Source: Adiantum capillus-veneris (lineage: Eukaryota; Streptophyta; Polypodiopsida; Polypodiales; Pteridaceae). Taken from it: 64,000 nucleotides of DNA. Both the position numbers and the translations under genes were made by a program. Shown here one piece after another: positions 12,701 through 21,319 of the stretch. Where the stretch lies: assembly GCA_014529385.2 (NCBI GenBank), contig CM043967.1:132548682-132612681 (forward strand), read 5' to 3'. The number at the start of each line of letters is the position of its first letter. The stretch's first letter is position 1. The notes beneath the pieces were generated by a model. It was not told where the DNA came from, ran no database searches, and saw nothing but the letters and a program-made list of their open reading frames with translations.

Positions 12701-15700
12701 AGCTGGGCACCCCTGTCACCCTCTCTGTCAATGTAATCGGACACCTCATCAACATACACACCAAATAGAGTAGGAGACAATGGGCAGCCCTGTTTCACTC
12801 CAATAGTAGAGTGAACTAAATTAGATACCCCTTCCGGAGTGCGTACATGTATGATGTCCCACCACTGATCTGTACAAAGACATAATCCCCCAAATCACCT
12901 CTATGGGCACCCCCATCTCCTGCAATCTACGCATCAATCGAGCTCTTGGTACCATGTCAAATGCTTTGCGAAAATCCACAAAGCTACAATAGATCCGTCT
13001 CCCATGTGCTCTACCCTCCTCAATGATGGCCCTCAGTGTCAGAATATGATCAAGAGTGGAGAAACCGCTCTTGAAGCCGGCCTGACCCTTTGCTCGTACA
13101 TCCTCGCCCTCTGCCCAATTACTCGAGTGTTGCTCCAGAATAGATGCATACAACCGTGCCAATGTGTGTCCAACCATAATAGTGCGGTAGTTCCCAGGCT
13201 CTATAGGGTCACCAACCTTGAAAATGGGCACAATATTAGACAACCTCCAAGTCTCAGGTAATCCCTCACACATGGCACGATTAAACAACACTGCGAGAAC
13301 CTCCATCAGCGTATCCCTGGCATATATAAAGGGCTCCGCTACTAGATCATCGTGATCATATGCCTTCTCGGTCCTCATCCTGTTGATGGCCCTTTGTACC
13401 ATCTCAGGTGTAAAGAAAGTGCTCGTAGTTGGGCAAGGCTTGGTAGGATCTGGAAGGGTTCCTGTCCAGGAACAATATATAACGATGTCGCATATTGGCC
13501 CCACACATCAGGTGAAGTAATCACTGGAAGAGGGGAGTGCTCATGGAAGAGTCGCCATGCCTCTCTTGAGTCCCTACTCAAGAACATCTGATATAAGTTT
13601 CGCTCCATCTGAGCTAGGTAAGCTCGCTTCTTCCGTCGCGCAAGGCGTCGGAAAGCAATCCGAGACTGTCTGTAAGCGATGACTCCTAAAAGAAGATCCT
13701 CTGAAGCTGGACTCTCATCTCTCTGCACTCCTCATCATACCAACTATTTTGGGGCATGCTCCCAGAATGTCGTCTCTTGCCCGGCTGAGTGTGTGGGTAT
13801 GCCACTGATGCAGCCCCATGCAGTGTCTCAGTCAATAGAGTGGTGCACTCCTCCACTGAGAGGCCTGTACCATTTGTGTCAGTTGTGCCTTCCAATAGAC
13901 GGTCCTAGATCTCCTCTGTATAAACGAAATCAATCTCTGGTGTAAATGTATAACGGGTGTGTGACCTGCCTCTTGATGTCAAGGTTGTACTATACTGAAA
14001 TTTAACGGACAGTGTCAAGAGAGCATGATCTACTGCTCTGGCTCCCACTGTGAAATCTTGAATGCAAGAAACAAAGCTCGGTTGTGTCATAACATAATCC
14101 ATTGTACTGGCCCCATGTCTGTGTGGAAAGCATGTGAAACCGATTGCTTCGGGAAATCGCTGTAAGCCATTAAGTATGGCTAATCCATGTGTAGTCGTCA
14201 TTTCCATGAGGTATCTCCCATACTCCATCTGCTCTTTGTCATCTCAACATCTGTCAAGTCCCAACTCACCCACATCCAATTCTCTATGCATCTCATCTGA
14301 AGTGTCGTAGAAGACTGTCTGCGAGTTGCCCGTTCAGAATGATATCACCATCCCTAGAAAACTCCCATATGTCATCATCTAGAATAGAGAAAGGCGACTG
14401 CCCTCTGGATGCAACATACACGGATGTACTGGGAGGATAGTAACATATGGCAATATATAGGAATCGACCTGTGTCAGCTCTCAGTCTCACCCACACATAT
14501 CTAGCATGATCATCTCTTCGTACAATATGCAGTAATGGTTGTAGTTCCTCTCTGAATAGCACTACTACTCCTCCTGAACCTCTACTCCTATGCTTAGATC
14601 TCGCATTTGTCCTGTGAGCTGTCTCCCATCTCTATCCCATCACATGTGGCATGACCTGTCTAGGGGCTTGATGAGTCTCTGAGAAGAATACAATATCCTT
14701 GTCTTTGAAACTGTCCTCAAATGCACCACCCACGTCCAACCTCATAGACCTATTACAATTCTAGGTAGCCATCTTCATTGTGGTCCCATAGGTCTCGCAC
14801 CGTCATGCAGTGCGCCGCTCTAAAATCACCACCCGTCCATCTTTGTAAAAGGCTATCTTTCCCTTCTCTGTTCCCGCTGTAATCTCTGGCATTACCTCTC
14901 TCATATGTGCAAGCTGTGAGAGAGTCAGGTCATCCCCGAGGAAAATACTTTTGAGAGTAGGCGCTCTTCCTCAAGAATTCCTTCTTCTCTTCCAACGAGG
15001 GGAAGCGTAGTATGAGAGCTCTCTCCTTTGAAGACTCTCCCGTGCCGTCACTTTTCTTACCTACCCTCCATGCCTTTGTGTGCAAAGGTTTCTCCATCCC
15101 CATCACGGATGTAAGGCTTGTGACCTCTTTCGCCACATTGCTTATGTCCTTGAGACCGGTCACTCTCACATGTAGTGCTCGCATCCGCCTTCTTTGTTCC
15201 TCTTCGAGGGTCATGTTGATAAGCGTCGGTGTACAAGGGATTTCTTGACCTTTCCCATTCTTGGCGACCTCAATCCATTTTTCGGCCTCATCCGCCTTTT
15301 TCTGTGTCCTTGTTATCATCTCCGCCCATGAAGATGTCTTTGCCACACTCAGTTTCTCTTCCTCTGTGATCATCCTAACCTGTTCCTTGATTTCCTTGAT
15401 TTCATCTATTACCTAGGGCTGAAATTCGCCTTCCTCTAGTCCATTGCTTACTCTATACGCAAGCTCATGTTTAAAGGCAGAGACTTCTTTTTTGATTGTC
15501 CATATCTCGGCGTTTGGGTTCTCCTGTTTGAGGACTGAGACTTCTTGTTTGAGTGTTTATATTTCTGCGTTAATCTTTTTCTCCTTCTTCCATTGTGCGC
15601 CTTCATTGAAGACTATCTGAAGGAGGTTGGCCTTCTCCTTCCACCATCCTTCCAACTCTGTTTTCCACTCCTTCATTTCCCTCTCCATCTGCGCCATCCG

Positions 15701-15948
15701 CTGCATGAAGGTTGCCTTTGCACGCGACTTGCAAATAGGCAAGACATTGACGGCTTCCGTGTCGAGTGCCAAGTCCTGTAATATTAACGTCTTCAAAAGG
15801 CCAAAATGACCTATGATACCAAAAGGTTACATGTGGTGAATCTAATACCAAAAAAGTACAAAGAAGTGCAAGATGAGAGAGAGAGAGAGAGAGAGAGAAA
15901 GACATAAGTGCAAGATGATCTCATGCAATTAATGTAAATAAAATTCCC

Positions 15949-15989
<41 letters not shown>

Positions 15990-17893
15990 ATTATATCAAA
16001 AACTCCACTCTCGCAATTTTCACCCACGAAAGCATAAGCATAAGATGTTCTTTTGTTTCTTGAGAGGGCAATAGGAAGCAATGAAAAGTAAAATTGCTAG
16101 CAGAAATGAGTTCTCTACGTTATCTAGAGAGAAAATCCACCCTCTCCTTGGGAGAGAAAATCTGCCATGAATAAATGAAATGAAATGAAATGTTATATTT
16201 AACGTCTTCAAGAGGCCAAAATGACCTATGAGACCCAAAAAGTTGCATCTCCGGAGATTCTGATAAAATGTTTGAGAGAACAGCTCTAGAGGGGAAATAA
16301 GGAATTTCCAGAGAAATGGTGTCTGGAAAGTGGATAGAGAGATCTACTCTGGCACAGAGGAACTCCCCGTATGACGAGTTTAAGAACGAGCCACCTTCTA
16401 GGGATCAAGTCGCCTGCCTCTTTGGCCTAGCAAAAGAAACCCTAAATCTAAAGACCGTCATATCGCCCTCTGATATTAGAGCAACCATCCTCGAATTGCA
16501 GAAGGTGAGTAAAGTAGAAGGCAAAAGATTAAAGACAAAGGAAAATGAAAAAAAAAACACATCGAGATGTGGTAGCATGATAGATCCATGGGATTAAGCA
16601 AGAGGCAGAGGCCTCAAATGTGTCTGAAAATCTCCCATGAGTCAAATCATACGAAGATAATGATGTCAATCTTGAGATATGATCATCCCCTAGAAGTCCA
16701 TGGTGAGGTACCATGTCACACATCAACCTCATAGTATAAGAAACACGTGCCATCAGCCATCTATGTCACAATTTCAACCACAATTTTCAACTCCAAAAGC
16801 ATTCTGAATAGCAACTTGATTGGCATAGCAAGCTACAGCTTCATGCCATTCAGGAATGCAAAAGGAATGGAAGATAGTAACTGGCGTTTGCCTAGTGATA
16901 AATCACTCACAGGAATCCAAAAGCCTGAAACAAGTGCTGGAACTGCAAACGCCGAAATACATAAGCAAGGTAAAGCGTAGGGAAACCTGCATAAACAGTT
17001 TGAATATCAAACAGAACATGCACTCTCTTAAATTCTGAAATGTTACCTGTCAAACAATGATCCTTCGGGAAATAAAGAAGGATACTGTCTTGAAGGCTGA
17101 AAAAAAGGCAAGACATCACAAATACTCAGCTTAAAGCCTCATAAAGCATCATCTGCTCAGGTATGATTAGCAAAAAAAGCAAAACACTGAAGTTTACACA
17201 GGTTTTTCAGTATGGCAAGAGTTAGATCAAAAAGTCATTACATACACAATTAGAATGGTATCTCTTGGCAATATTATGGTATTATTAAGTTCTCAGGTGA
17301 ATTTAATTGTAGTGTGAAGGTTTCGTCGTGAAATATTTAAAAAAATATGATAGGTTAAAGCCTCACAAAGCATTAACTGCCCAGATATGATAAGCAAAAA
17401 AAGCAGAACACTGAATTATACACACAGGTGTTTCAGTAAGACGAGTTTAGATCAAGAAGTCATTACAGACAGAATTAGAAAGGTATCTTTTGGCAATCAT
17501 TTGGTATTATTAAGTCCCCAAGTGAATTTAAATGTATTGTGAAGGCTTCGTTGCAAACCATTTGAAAAGTATACATTATTAAAACTCTCTGTCTCCCTCC
17601 TCCCTCACTCTCCTCCTCCTCATCTCTCTTCCTCTCTATTAGGCGGCTATTTGAGGAGAAGGCCTTTACCATTCCAGGAAACAGCCTCTAACAAAGTATG
17701 ATGGACCAAAAAGGGAATTTAATGATGGAGGGGGGCATATGGAGTGACCATTAGTGATAATGATATCTGATAGGATGAGACCAAAAGTGTCAGGTACAGC
17801 GGAAGTGTTTTAAGGATTTAGCTCAAATCTAGTACTCCACACAAACTTTACGTCGCTTGAAAGAACTGAACTGAACTGAATGAAAGAGAGACA

Positions 17894-17952
<59 letters not shown>

Positions 17953-18454
17953 GAAATGAAATGAAATATTAGCGTCTTCAAAAGGCCAAAATGACCTATG
18001 AGACCATCAAATACAAAATGGTGAATCTAATACAATGTCTGAAGTACAAGTACAAAAAGTACTGATTGTAAAAAATGAAAACTGAAAATGAAGTGTGAAA
18101 TGTGAAATGTGAAAATGTAGAATAGGCCCTCAATGACAATCTGGGTGTCGTGCTAGAATGCCTCTGATCCTCTACTAGAGTCTCCGTCGATGGAGTGTGC
18201 TCCTGTGTCTCGATCGTGGTCGTCTGGATCTCCCGAGCTCAGTCGCCTTGTCAATGAGGGTGCCTCTGGTATGAATGCGGGTACAACCCTGTGCTGGTGG
18301 TTGGTCTCCTGGCTCCCTCGGTCCAAAGAAGTCTGTGATCTGTCTCCGTGACTGTCGTACTCCATGTCTCCTCAGCAGACTATCTCTATGTCCGTGTAGC
18401 TCAAGTAGATATAAGCCAAGGCATCTCTGATCCTGATACCTCATGACTCTATCT

Positions 18455-18489
<35 letters not shown>

Positions 18490-18731
18490 AATGAAATGAA
18501 ATGTTATATTAACATCTTCAAAAGGCCAAAGTGACCTATGAGACCAAAAAGTTACAATGCAGAGTATTTGATACAAAGTCAGATTAACAAAATAAATTAA
18601 ACTAGGATAACAAAATATAAATACTGCGGAATCCTAAACTAAGCTGATAGGTGTGAAAGGTGAAAGGCGTGAAATGTGTGAACTAAGCAATACAATGTGT
18701 AGACAATATGGGAGGGAAGTAGAGGCCCGTC

Positions 18732-18804
<73 letters not shown>

Positions 18805-20706
18805 GACACGGCATGTCGGGTCCCAACCACCCTCAAGTTGAGGGCCTCCTTGCTCTATCACAGAGCCACAGAAAGTACTTGCTTCTTGCACAAAAAAGCT
18901 GATTCAATGATGCTAAATGATGAGATGTTGAGATGCTAATGGGTACTTGATGCTACTGATGCTAGGTACTGATGAGGTACTGAAGGGTATTGCGTAAATG
19001 CTTGATATTGCGAGGCTAAGGACTGAGTGCTACGGGTACTTGGTGCTTGATATTGTATTGCATAAATGCTTGATATTGCGAGGTTAAAGACTAGGTACTA
19101 TGGGTACTTGGTGCTTGATACTGTAGGTACTTGGGTGCTAAGGACACGGAGGTCTTGATGATCCTTACTCTGAGCTAGGCAGGAGCCAAGCCAAAACGCA
19201 AGGGGTGCCAGATGATGGGATACTACGTCGACGACCACGACGACGAGGGGTACTTGTGCTGCGGTGTTGCTGAGGTACTAATGGGTATTGCTGGAGATAC
19301 TTGGTACTCCGACGACGACGAGGCTGTGGGCTGATCTGCTATCGCCAGGGACTGTGATGGGCTGAAAACTGAAAACGTTGAAGATGAAGATGGCTGAAAT
19401 CTGAAAACATTGGTGATAATGCGGCAAGGATTGCAGCGCGACGAGGCCATGCTGAAAACGCTAAGGGCTGAAATCTGATGGCGATCATAGGGCTGAAAAC
19501 ACTGATGGCTGCTAGAGAAAACGCTGGCTGATGGCTGCCCAAGCGCTGGTACTACTGAGAGGTTCTTCTACAGCTCCTCTACCTTCTACTGGCGCCCAAA
19601 GGGCTTCTTTTATAGGTCCTTAGGCTATTTTCCCTACCTACTTTTAATAAGTATCATGTCAAAGTCACTTAATAATAAATGACTTAAGTGACTGTTCATA
19701 TGCCTATATGCTTAAGTGACTAAATTGTGCAAGAGAGGGTATGCAACTATGACCGGCTTGATCATGCACGTCCTTCTAGAGGCTTACAAAGTGCCAGGCT
19801 AGGTCCTAAGCTAAGACTGACACTAGACTGTAGCAAAAGCTTGTCCACGGAGCGCAAGTGTAGTGCGCACGTGACAAAAAGCCTCGATTTCAAAAAAACA
19901 TCATGAAAGCAGAGATGGGGGTAGTACCTACAATACAAAGCATGAACATTGACAGAGTAACCCCCCTTGAGTACAATAGCCCGTGCATCTCTATATATGA
20001 ATTGCACTACATCACGAAGCTACTCAAGCTCCTAGCCTTCTGGCCTAAGGTCAGTAAAGACTCCCATCCATAACCAAGCACATCTGGCAATTTGCTTGCA
20101 GCACATTGATGTGTCTCCGTATCCATAGCAATATCTCAGCTCCAAAACGTGTCTTTGAAATAACCGGCATCCAATCTCAGAGATCCATTACAATTCCATA
20201 ATGTCATCTCCAAAGTCTCATAGGCCGCCTACTGACAAGCAGGTTGCAGTCAGCAAGAATCATTTTATCATCGTGGTACACAGCATACTACACATTTGGA
20301 TCATACATGACAAGGATGTGACTTTGTTGTTTCATAGGTCTCTTAGGCAATTCCAGAAATAAATAAATCTTTCACTGCTCACTCACATTATACATCAAAT
20401 TAGAATCATTGCCTTTTGAGCTTGCTCGAGTCATTTAGTCAAAAAACTCTGACGGCTGAAGTCAAAGGCTAATAAGGGAAGATAACAGCTTCATACCTGT
20501 GCTAAATACCCTCCAATTGCTGGACCAATTATTAAACCCAGAGCCCACATTGTCCCTAACTGTTGTAAACATGAAAAAAAAAAAAAATCTATAAATTGTA
20601 CGTAAAGCAAGGTATTGACAGAATGATAAATGAGAAAAGTAGAAGATAGAACCATCGAGAGACCCCATGCTTGATTCTCTTTGCTACAAATTTCAGATGC
20701 ATATGC
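4011..20706 (-). CDS. ZIFL: ZIFL-type MFS transporter gene, eight internal exons
   Basis: The exons are 20706-20653, 20559-20497, 17096-17047, 16986-16911, 5011-4781, 4696-4609, 4518-4433 and 4118-4011. They total 756 bp and join without a break into 252 codons. The peptide matches the plant ZINC-INDUCED FACILITATOR-LIKE family from the AYASE segment before TM5, through MFS antiporter motif C (GLIIGPAIGG), the FPY..LPCLCIS helix and the ESLHNH loop, to SE-IFSLWAVSP..YGGLGF and the following helices. Known family members are tonoplast or plasma-membrane H+-coupled carriers for Zn-nicotianamine, K+ or auxin efflux; the substrate here cannot be told. N-terminal helices 1-4 and the C-terminal helices after IKNLLS are not found. 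Introns are 93, 3400, 60, 11899, 84, 90 and 314 bp. The long ones hold nested transposons. No exon contains a stop, so the gene is probably functional. Confidence 0.92.
4433..4518 (-). CDS. ZIFL: ZIFL exon (FQLFVIAPLTKLFG helix)
   Basis: This 86-bp exon encodes GAALFVFQLFVIAPLTKLFG through VQISA. It matches the family segment LLVFQLFVYPPLERLFGP. The acceptor is TTTTGATAG and the donor GCG|GTAAGAG. Confidence 0.9.
4609..4696 (-). CDS. ZIFL: ZIFL exon (IFSLWAVSP..YGGLGF)
   Basis: This 88-bp exon encodes IFSLWAVSPTSYGGLGF through NVLSLSG. This is one of the most diagnostic ZIFL segments. The acceptor is TTTCAATGCAG and the donor CTG|GTGAGT. Confidence 0.93.
4781..5011 (-). CDS. ZIFL: ZIFL exon, central loop and TM7
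   Basis: This 231-bp exon encodes 77 residues: ESLHNH, a charged cytosolic loop (the variable central loop of MFS proteins), and the helix after KMPLWKN ending in HSMSFSE. The acceptor is TTTCTCTCTTTCAG. The frame requires the donor to be GAG|GCAAGC, a GC donor with otherwise consensus context. The join to the next exon reads SFSE-IFSLWAV, as in YSEVFSLWA of the family. Confidence 0.92.
5120..5795 (+). mobile_element. Ty1/copia reverse transcriptase relic
   Basis: Broken forward frames contain LNG near 5320 (Copia FLNG), WFYQLKKALYGIKQ at about 5393-5437 (the Copia RLKKALYGLKQ motif), and TTIIVLYIDDLMLAGDD at about 5538-5588 (the Copia YVDD active-site block). Stops and frameshifts lie between the motifs. 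No LTRs are visible. It sits in the 11.9-kb ZIFL intron, opposite in strand to the gene. Confidence 0.82.
5800..6744 (-). mobile_element. LINE A, 5'-truncated copy A4
   Basis: On the minus strand this copy begins in the ORF2 C-terminal region at 6744 and runs through the zinc-knuckle region to the ORF2 end (IELGRSRRPR near 6150) and the 3'UTR. It ends at the conserved tail GGTCTCATAGGTCAT..GACGTTAATATTAC(ATTTC)n at 5800-5863. It is interrupted at 6316-6369 by a forward-oriented 54-bp LINE tail. It abuts the (GA)n tract at 6745-6779, i.e. (TC)n in its own orientation. Confidence 0.85.
6316..6369 (+). mobile_element. 54-bp LINE A tail micro-insertion
   Basis: This consists only of the last 54 bp of LINE A, from AGGTCACTCTGG to the ATTTC repeats. 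It is flanked by CTCAT on both sides (6311-6315, 6370-6374). It interrupts copy A4, whose ORF2 C-terminus is continuous across it. CTCAT is also what precedes AGGTCA in the full LINE tail, so the left copy may reflect microhomology. Confidence 0.8.
6745..6779. repeat. (GA)n microsatellite between two LINE A copies
   Basis: About 35 bp of GA lies between the 3' tail of LINE A3 (6780 upward) and the truncated 5' end of copy A4 (6744 downward). Read on the LINE strand it is tail-(TC)n-LINE. Confidence 0.95.
6960..7594 (-). pseudogene. LINE A3 ORF2 C-terminus with zinc knuckle
   Basis: After the LTR insertion the ORF2 frame resumes with DGFVIRPSYMDTHLSHGL and reaches the CCHC-like motif CRLCHLEPETEVHYICHC at about 7400-7455, then GLYLLELHKHRETLL in another frame. 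This cysteine-histidine motif is typical of LINE C-termini. The reading frame is broken near 7380. The remainder down to 6960 is ORF2 end and 3'UTR. Confidence 0.82.
7600..9073 (-). repeat. complete LTR of the rearranged element
   Basis: This is 1474 bp, starting TGTCACCAACG on the minus strand and ending GGCCGGTTTCA. It is preceded on that strand by the polypurine stretch AAGAGGGGGGTA, so it is the 3' LTR. It contains the words AAATACCGAAAGGGGCGCC that also occur in the LTR at 28164-28773. Confidence 0.82.
9655..10109 (+). repeat. chromodomain scrap joined to inverted LTR end
   Basis: At 9655-9730 the plus strand reads DAKWMEEGELAESP, like the end of a chromovirus chromodomain (compare [12 protein letters not shown] in the element at 53462). 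It runs straight into about 379 bp that is the reverse complement of 7600-7976 and ends TTTCA at 10109. A TGGTTCCATCGACGGG stretch follows at 10110, the expected place for a primer-binding site; I do not recognise the tRNA. Confidence 0.65.
10218..10695 (+). pseudogene. gag N-terminus of the rearranged LTR element
   Basis: An ATG at 10218 opens MADRPDDVTEKVSSSQG..., rich in Gln and Pro, like the disordered N-terminus of plant gypsy Gag proteins. It lies about 110 bp downstream of the LTR end and PBS position, as expected. The frame shifts near 10430 and continues in another frame to 10695, where LTR sequence begins. No capsid or zinc-knuckle part is present. Confidence 0.6.
10696..11792 (-). 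repeat. partial 5' LTR of the rearranged element
   Basis: These 1097 bp are nearly identical and equal in length to 7977-9073, with only scattered substitutions. The rest of this LTR is found inverted at about 9731-10109, so the inversion breakpoint lies inside the LTR, at the shared bases CCTGG. Confidence 0.85.
11798..14802 (-). pseudogene. LINE A3 ORF2, endonuclease and RT part
   Basis: An APE-type endonuclease begins near 14770, where WNCNG reads *NCNR through a TGG to TAG change. RT blocks follow: MRTEKAYDHDDL, GNYRTIMVGHT, GQAGFKSGFSTLDHIL, FVDFRKAFDMVPR, MKQGCPLSPTLFG and LLLADDIVLI. The last should be YADD as in copy A2; one codon is deleted. The frame shifts several times. It ends at 11798 in ..ELGTKMAFYREHL, where the LTR element has inserted. 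Confidence 0.88.
14803..15796 (-). pseudogene. LINE A3 ORF1 (coiled coil + RRM-like)
   Basis: The N-terminal part (15796-15557) is rich in charged heptads (MEREMKEWKTELEGW), suggesting a coiled coil. The C-terminal part (15373-14803) contains RALHVRVTGLKD, AWRVGKK and ERALILRFPSLEEKKEF, matching the LINE ORF1 RRM-like RNA-binding fold and the intact LINE A2 ORF1. ORF1 proteins bind LINE RNA as a chaperone. Frameshifts separate the blocks. The stop is TGA at 14805-14803, followed in frame by RCETYGTT of ORF2. Confidence 0.8.
15787..15870 (-). mobile_element. LINE A 3' tail upstream of A3
   Basis: On the minus strand this reads the LINE A 3'UTR end through CATAGGTCATTTTGGCCTTTTGAAGACGTTAATATTAC. 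It stops exactly where the A3 ORF1 region begins. A short (GA)n tract (15877-15897) lies on its 5' side. The ATTTC and TC end of the tail is missing, so A3 is joined to the tail at the AATAT position. Confidence 0.8.
15877..16265 (-). mobile_element. GA tracts and another LINE A tail
   Basis: GA tracts lie at 15877-15897 and 15953-15985. A LINE tail in minus orientation (GGTCTCATAGGTCATTTTGGCCTCTTGAAGACGTT and ATTTC repeats) lies at 16168-16235. Its stem sequence GGCCTCTTGAAG differs from the usual GGCCTTTTGAAG. The rest is unassigned. Confidence 0.75.
16266..16760. other. unidentified open frame region in ZIFL intron
   Basis: A 93-codon forward frame (16316-16597, starting MVSGKWIERS) and a 74-codon reverse frame (16753-16529) exist. 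Neither has a recognised domain. The forward one (DQVACLFGLAKETLNLK) could be a scrap of a retroelement polyprotein. I do not assign it. Confidence 0.3.
16911..16986 (-). CDS. ZIFL: ZIFL exon (FPYALPCLCIS helix)
   Basis: This 76-bp exon completes the Arg codon and encodes FPYALPCLCIS through GFWIP, a transmembrane helix matching family TM6. The acceptor is TTTATGCAG and the donor CCT|GTGAGTG. The next exon starts with ESLHNH, so the join reads WIP-ESLHNH as in family members (WLPETLH). The downstream intron, 16910-5012, is 11.9 kb. Confidence 0.9.
17047..17096 (-). CDS. ZIFL: ZIFL exon (PSRQYPSLFPEGSLFDR)
   Basis: This 50-bp exon encodes the short loop PSRQYPSLFPEGSLFD plus two bases of an Arg codon. 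It corresponds to the P..YP..F....FGR segment of the family. The acceptor is a T-rich tract plus TCAG; the donor is CAG|GTAACA. The following intron is only 60 bp. Confidence 0.88.
17131..17578. repeat. intronic tandem duplication, period about 224 bp
   Basis: The unit starting TTAAAGCCTCATAAAGCAT at 17131 is repeated from 17355 (TTAAAGCCTCACAAAGCAT) with moderate divergence through GGTATTATTAAGT and GTGAAGG. It is not coding. It lies just upstream, on the gene strand, of the ZIFL exon at 17096. Confidence 0.85.
17950..18452 (-). mobile_element. LINE A, 5'-truncated fragment
   Basis: On the minus strand it starts at RVMRYQDQRCLGLYLLELHG in the ORF2 C-terminus and continues to IELGRSRRPR-like residues, the 3'UTR and the tail (GGTCTCATAGGTCATTTTGGCC...ATTTC) ending at 17950. 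It is bounded on both sides by (GA)n: 17896-17949 and 18453-18487. Confidence 0.88.
18453..18487. repeat. (GA)n tract between two LINE A fragments
   Basis: About 35 bp of GA, interrupted once by GCGA, lies between the tail of one LINE A fragment (18490 upward) and the truncated start of the next (18452 downward). It is again a tail-(TC)n-LINE junction on the minus strand. Confidence 0.95.
18490..18736 (-). mobile_element. LINE A 3'UTR fragment
   Basis: The minus strand carries a LINE A 3'UTR subtype shared with 6780-6990 (GATTAACAAAATAAATTAAACTAGG on plus) and the tail ending at 18490. On its 5' side lie an (AT)n run (18737-18765) and a (GA)n run (18769-18803), then the rest of the solo LTR. 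Confidence 0.85.
19882..20260 (-). mobile_element. LINE D, ORF1/ORF2 junction and start of endonuclease
   Basis: The minus strand reads MTLWNCNGSLRLDAGYFKD at 20195-20139 (APE endonuclease start with the catalytic Asn), then TETHQCAASKLP (the Glu block, compare SETHQIPGQL in LINE A). The ORF2 ATG overlaps the stop of the preceding frame as ATGA. The copy ends at the solo LTR target site (19881); bases beyond the LTR at 17760-17782 (GGTCTCATCC on minus) may be its continuation. It is a decayed copy of a third related lineage. Confidence 0.65.
20497..20559 (-). CDS. ZIFL: ZIFL exon with MFS motif C
   Basis: This 63-bp exon encodes 21 residues. It includes LGLIIGPAIGGYLAQ, the GPxxGG antiporter motif C at the end of TM5. 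The acceptor is TTTACAACAG and the donor CACAG|GTATGA. The next intron, 20496-17097, is 3.4 kb and contains LINE D, a solo LTR and two LINE A fragments. Confidence 0.9.
20653..20706 (-). CDS. ZIFL: ZIFL exon (AYASEICSKE)
   Basis: This 54-bp exon encodes 18 residues from AYASE to GLSM, the segment that follows GPIK in known ZIFL proteins. The acceptor is TTTATGGCAG and the donor is ATG|GTTCTA, a weak match. The length fits the family exactly when joined to the next exon (GLSM-LGTMWALGL). Confidence 0.85.
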
Positions 20707-20984
20707 CTGCCATAAAGTAAAATTTATTAAAGCCATGAAACCAGCATGATAAAACTTATTATAATCAGAAAATGATTGTTAACAACACAACAGTTTCCAA
20801 CTTAGGAATCAAACAATCTAGTTTATGGTTATTTGAAACTCCCAGAAACTCTACTTTTTTGCAGGCAATCTTTTCAACTTAGAGAAATGACACTGATTTA
20901 CAGTTTTTCGGAGCTGCAAAATTAAATGGATTGTTTCTTCTTGGATAGGAAGGAACTCAAACAATTGATAGTGTCCTAATACTC

Positions 20985-21310
20985 TATAGATATTTTAACC
21001 TCTTCTAGAGGCCAAAATGCACCATGAGACCAAAACAAGATACAATCAAGGATAATATATCTCAACATAAAAGTGAAGAAAAGTTCTAACTGAAACCCTA
21101 GCTAGAATAGAAAAGAAGAGGCTCTTTAACAGACTCTAGAGCTACAAGCTACACTATGGAACTAAATGTATAATTGGCATCTCATAGGAGCAGTCTCTGC
21201 TCAGCACAATTATCTCCATCAACTCGCATGTCATAGGAGCAGTTCTGCTAAGCACACTATCTCCATCAGATGGTGCCAAGCATTGCTCCTCCAGTGGGGA
21301 GAAAAGAAGG
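20985..21310 (-). mobile_element. LINE 3' end with variant tail
   Basis: The minus strand carries GGTCTCATGGTGCATTTTGG then CCTCTAGAAGAGGTT. This is clearly related to the LINE A tail but with a perfect CCTCT-AGA-AGAGG stem. A short duplication (CTCATAGGAGCAGT..CTGCT, CATAGGAGCAGTTCTGCT) lies at about 21181-21260. The 5' limit is unclear. Confidence 0.6.
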
Positions 21311-21319
21311 GATTAGGGT

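Larger units (their letters stand above)
6780..15796 (-). mobile_element. LINE A3, near full length, split by an LTR element
   Basis: Minus-strand order: ORF1 15796-14803, ORF2 14802-11798, an LTR element (7600-11792), ORF2 C-terminus 7594 to about 7200, then the 3'UTR and tail ending at 6780 with ATTTC repeats and (TC)n. The two ORF2 halves join across the 5-bp duplication GATGC. The 5' end directly abuts another LINE A tail (15787-15850). Several stops and frameshifts are present, and the RT active site has lost the Tyr of YADD (reads LLLADD). Confidence 0.88.
17788..19876 (+). mobile_element. solo LTR, family S (copy S2), split by LINEs
   Basis: The LTR begins TGTCAGGTACAGCGG and ends GCGCACGTGACA, with the 5-bp duplication AAAAG at 17783-17787 and 19877-19881. 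The body is 17788 to about 17949 and about 18767-19876. The piece between consists of two minus-strand LINE A fragments. The split falls in the (GA)n stretch that the related LTRs carry at the same place (24421-24445, 44664-44686). The later part is full of GCTGAAAAC-like words. Confidence 0.88.

Noticed and set aside
16316-16597. Forward ORF as a ZIFL-associated or new gene
   Set aside because: No domain, no splice context and no conservation evidence; left as unidentified.
20139-20231. LINE D as a further case of stop readthrough
   Set aside because: Although a TAG also precedes the YET segment in frame, ORF1 there can run in another frame to an ATGA overlap with a good ORF2 ATG, so stop-restart explains it.
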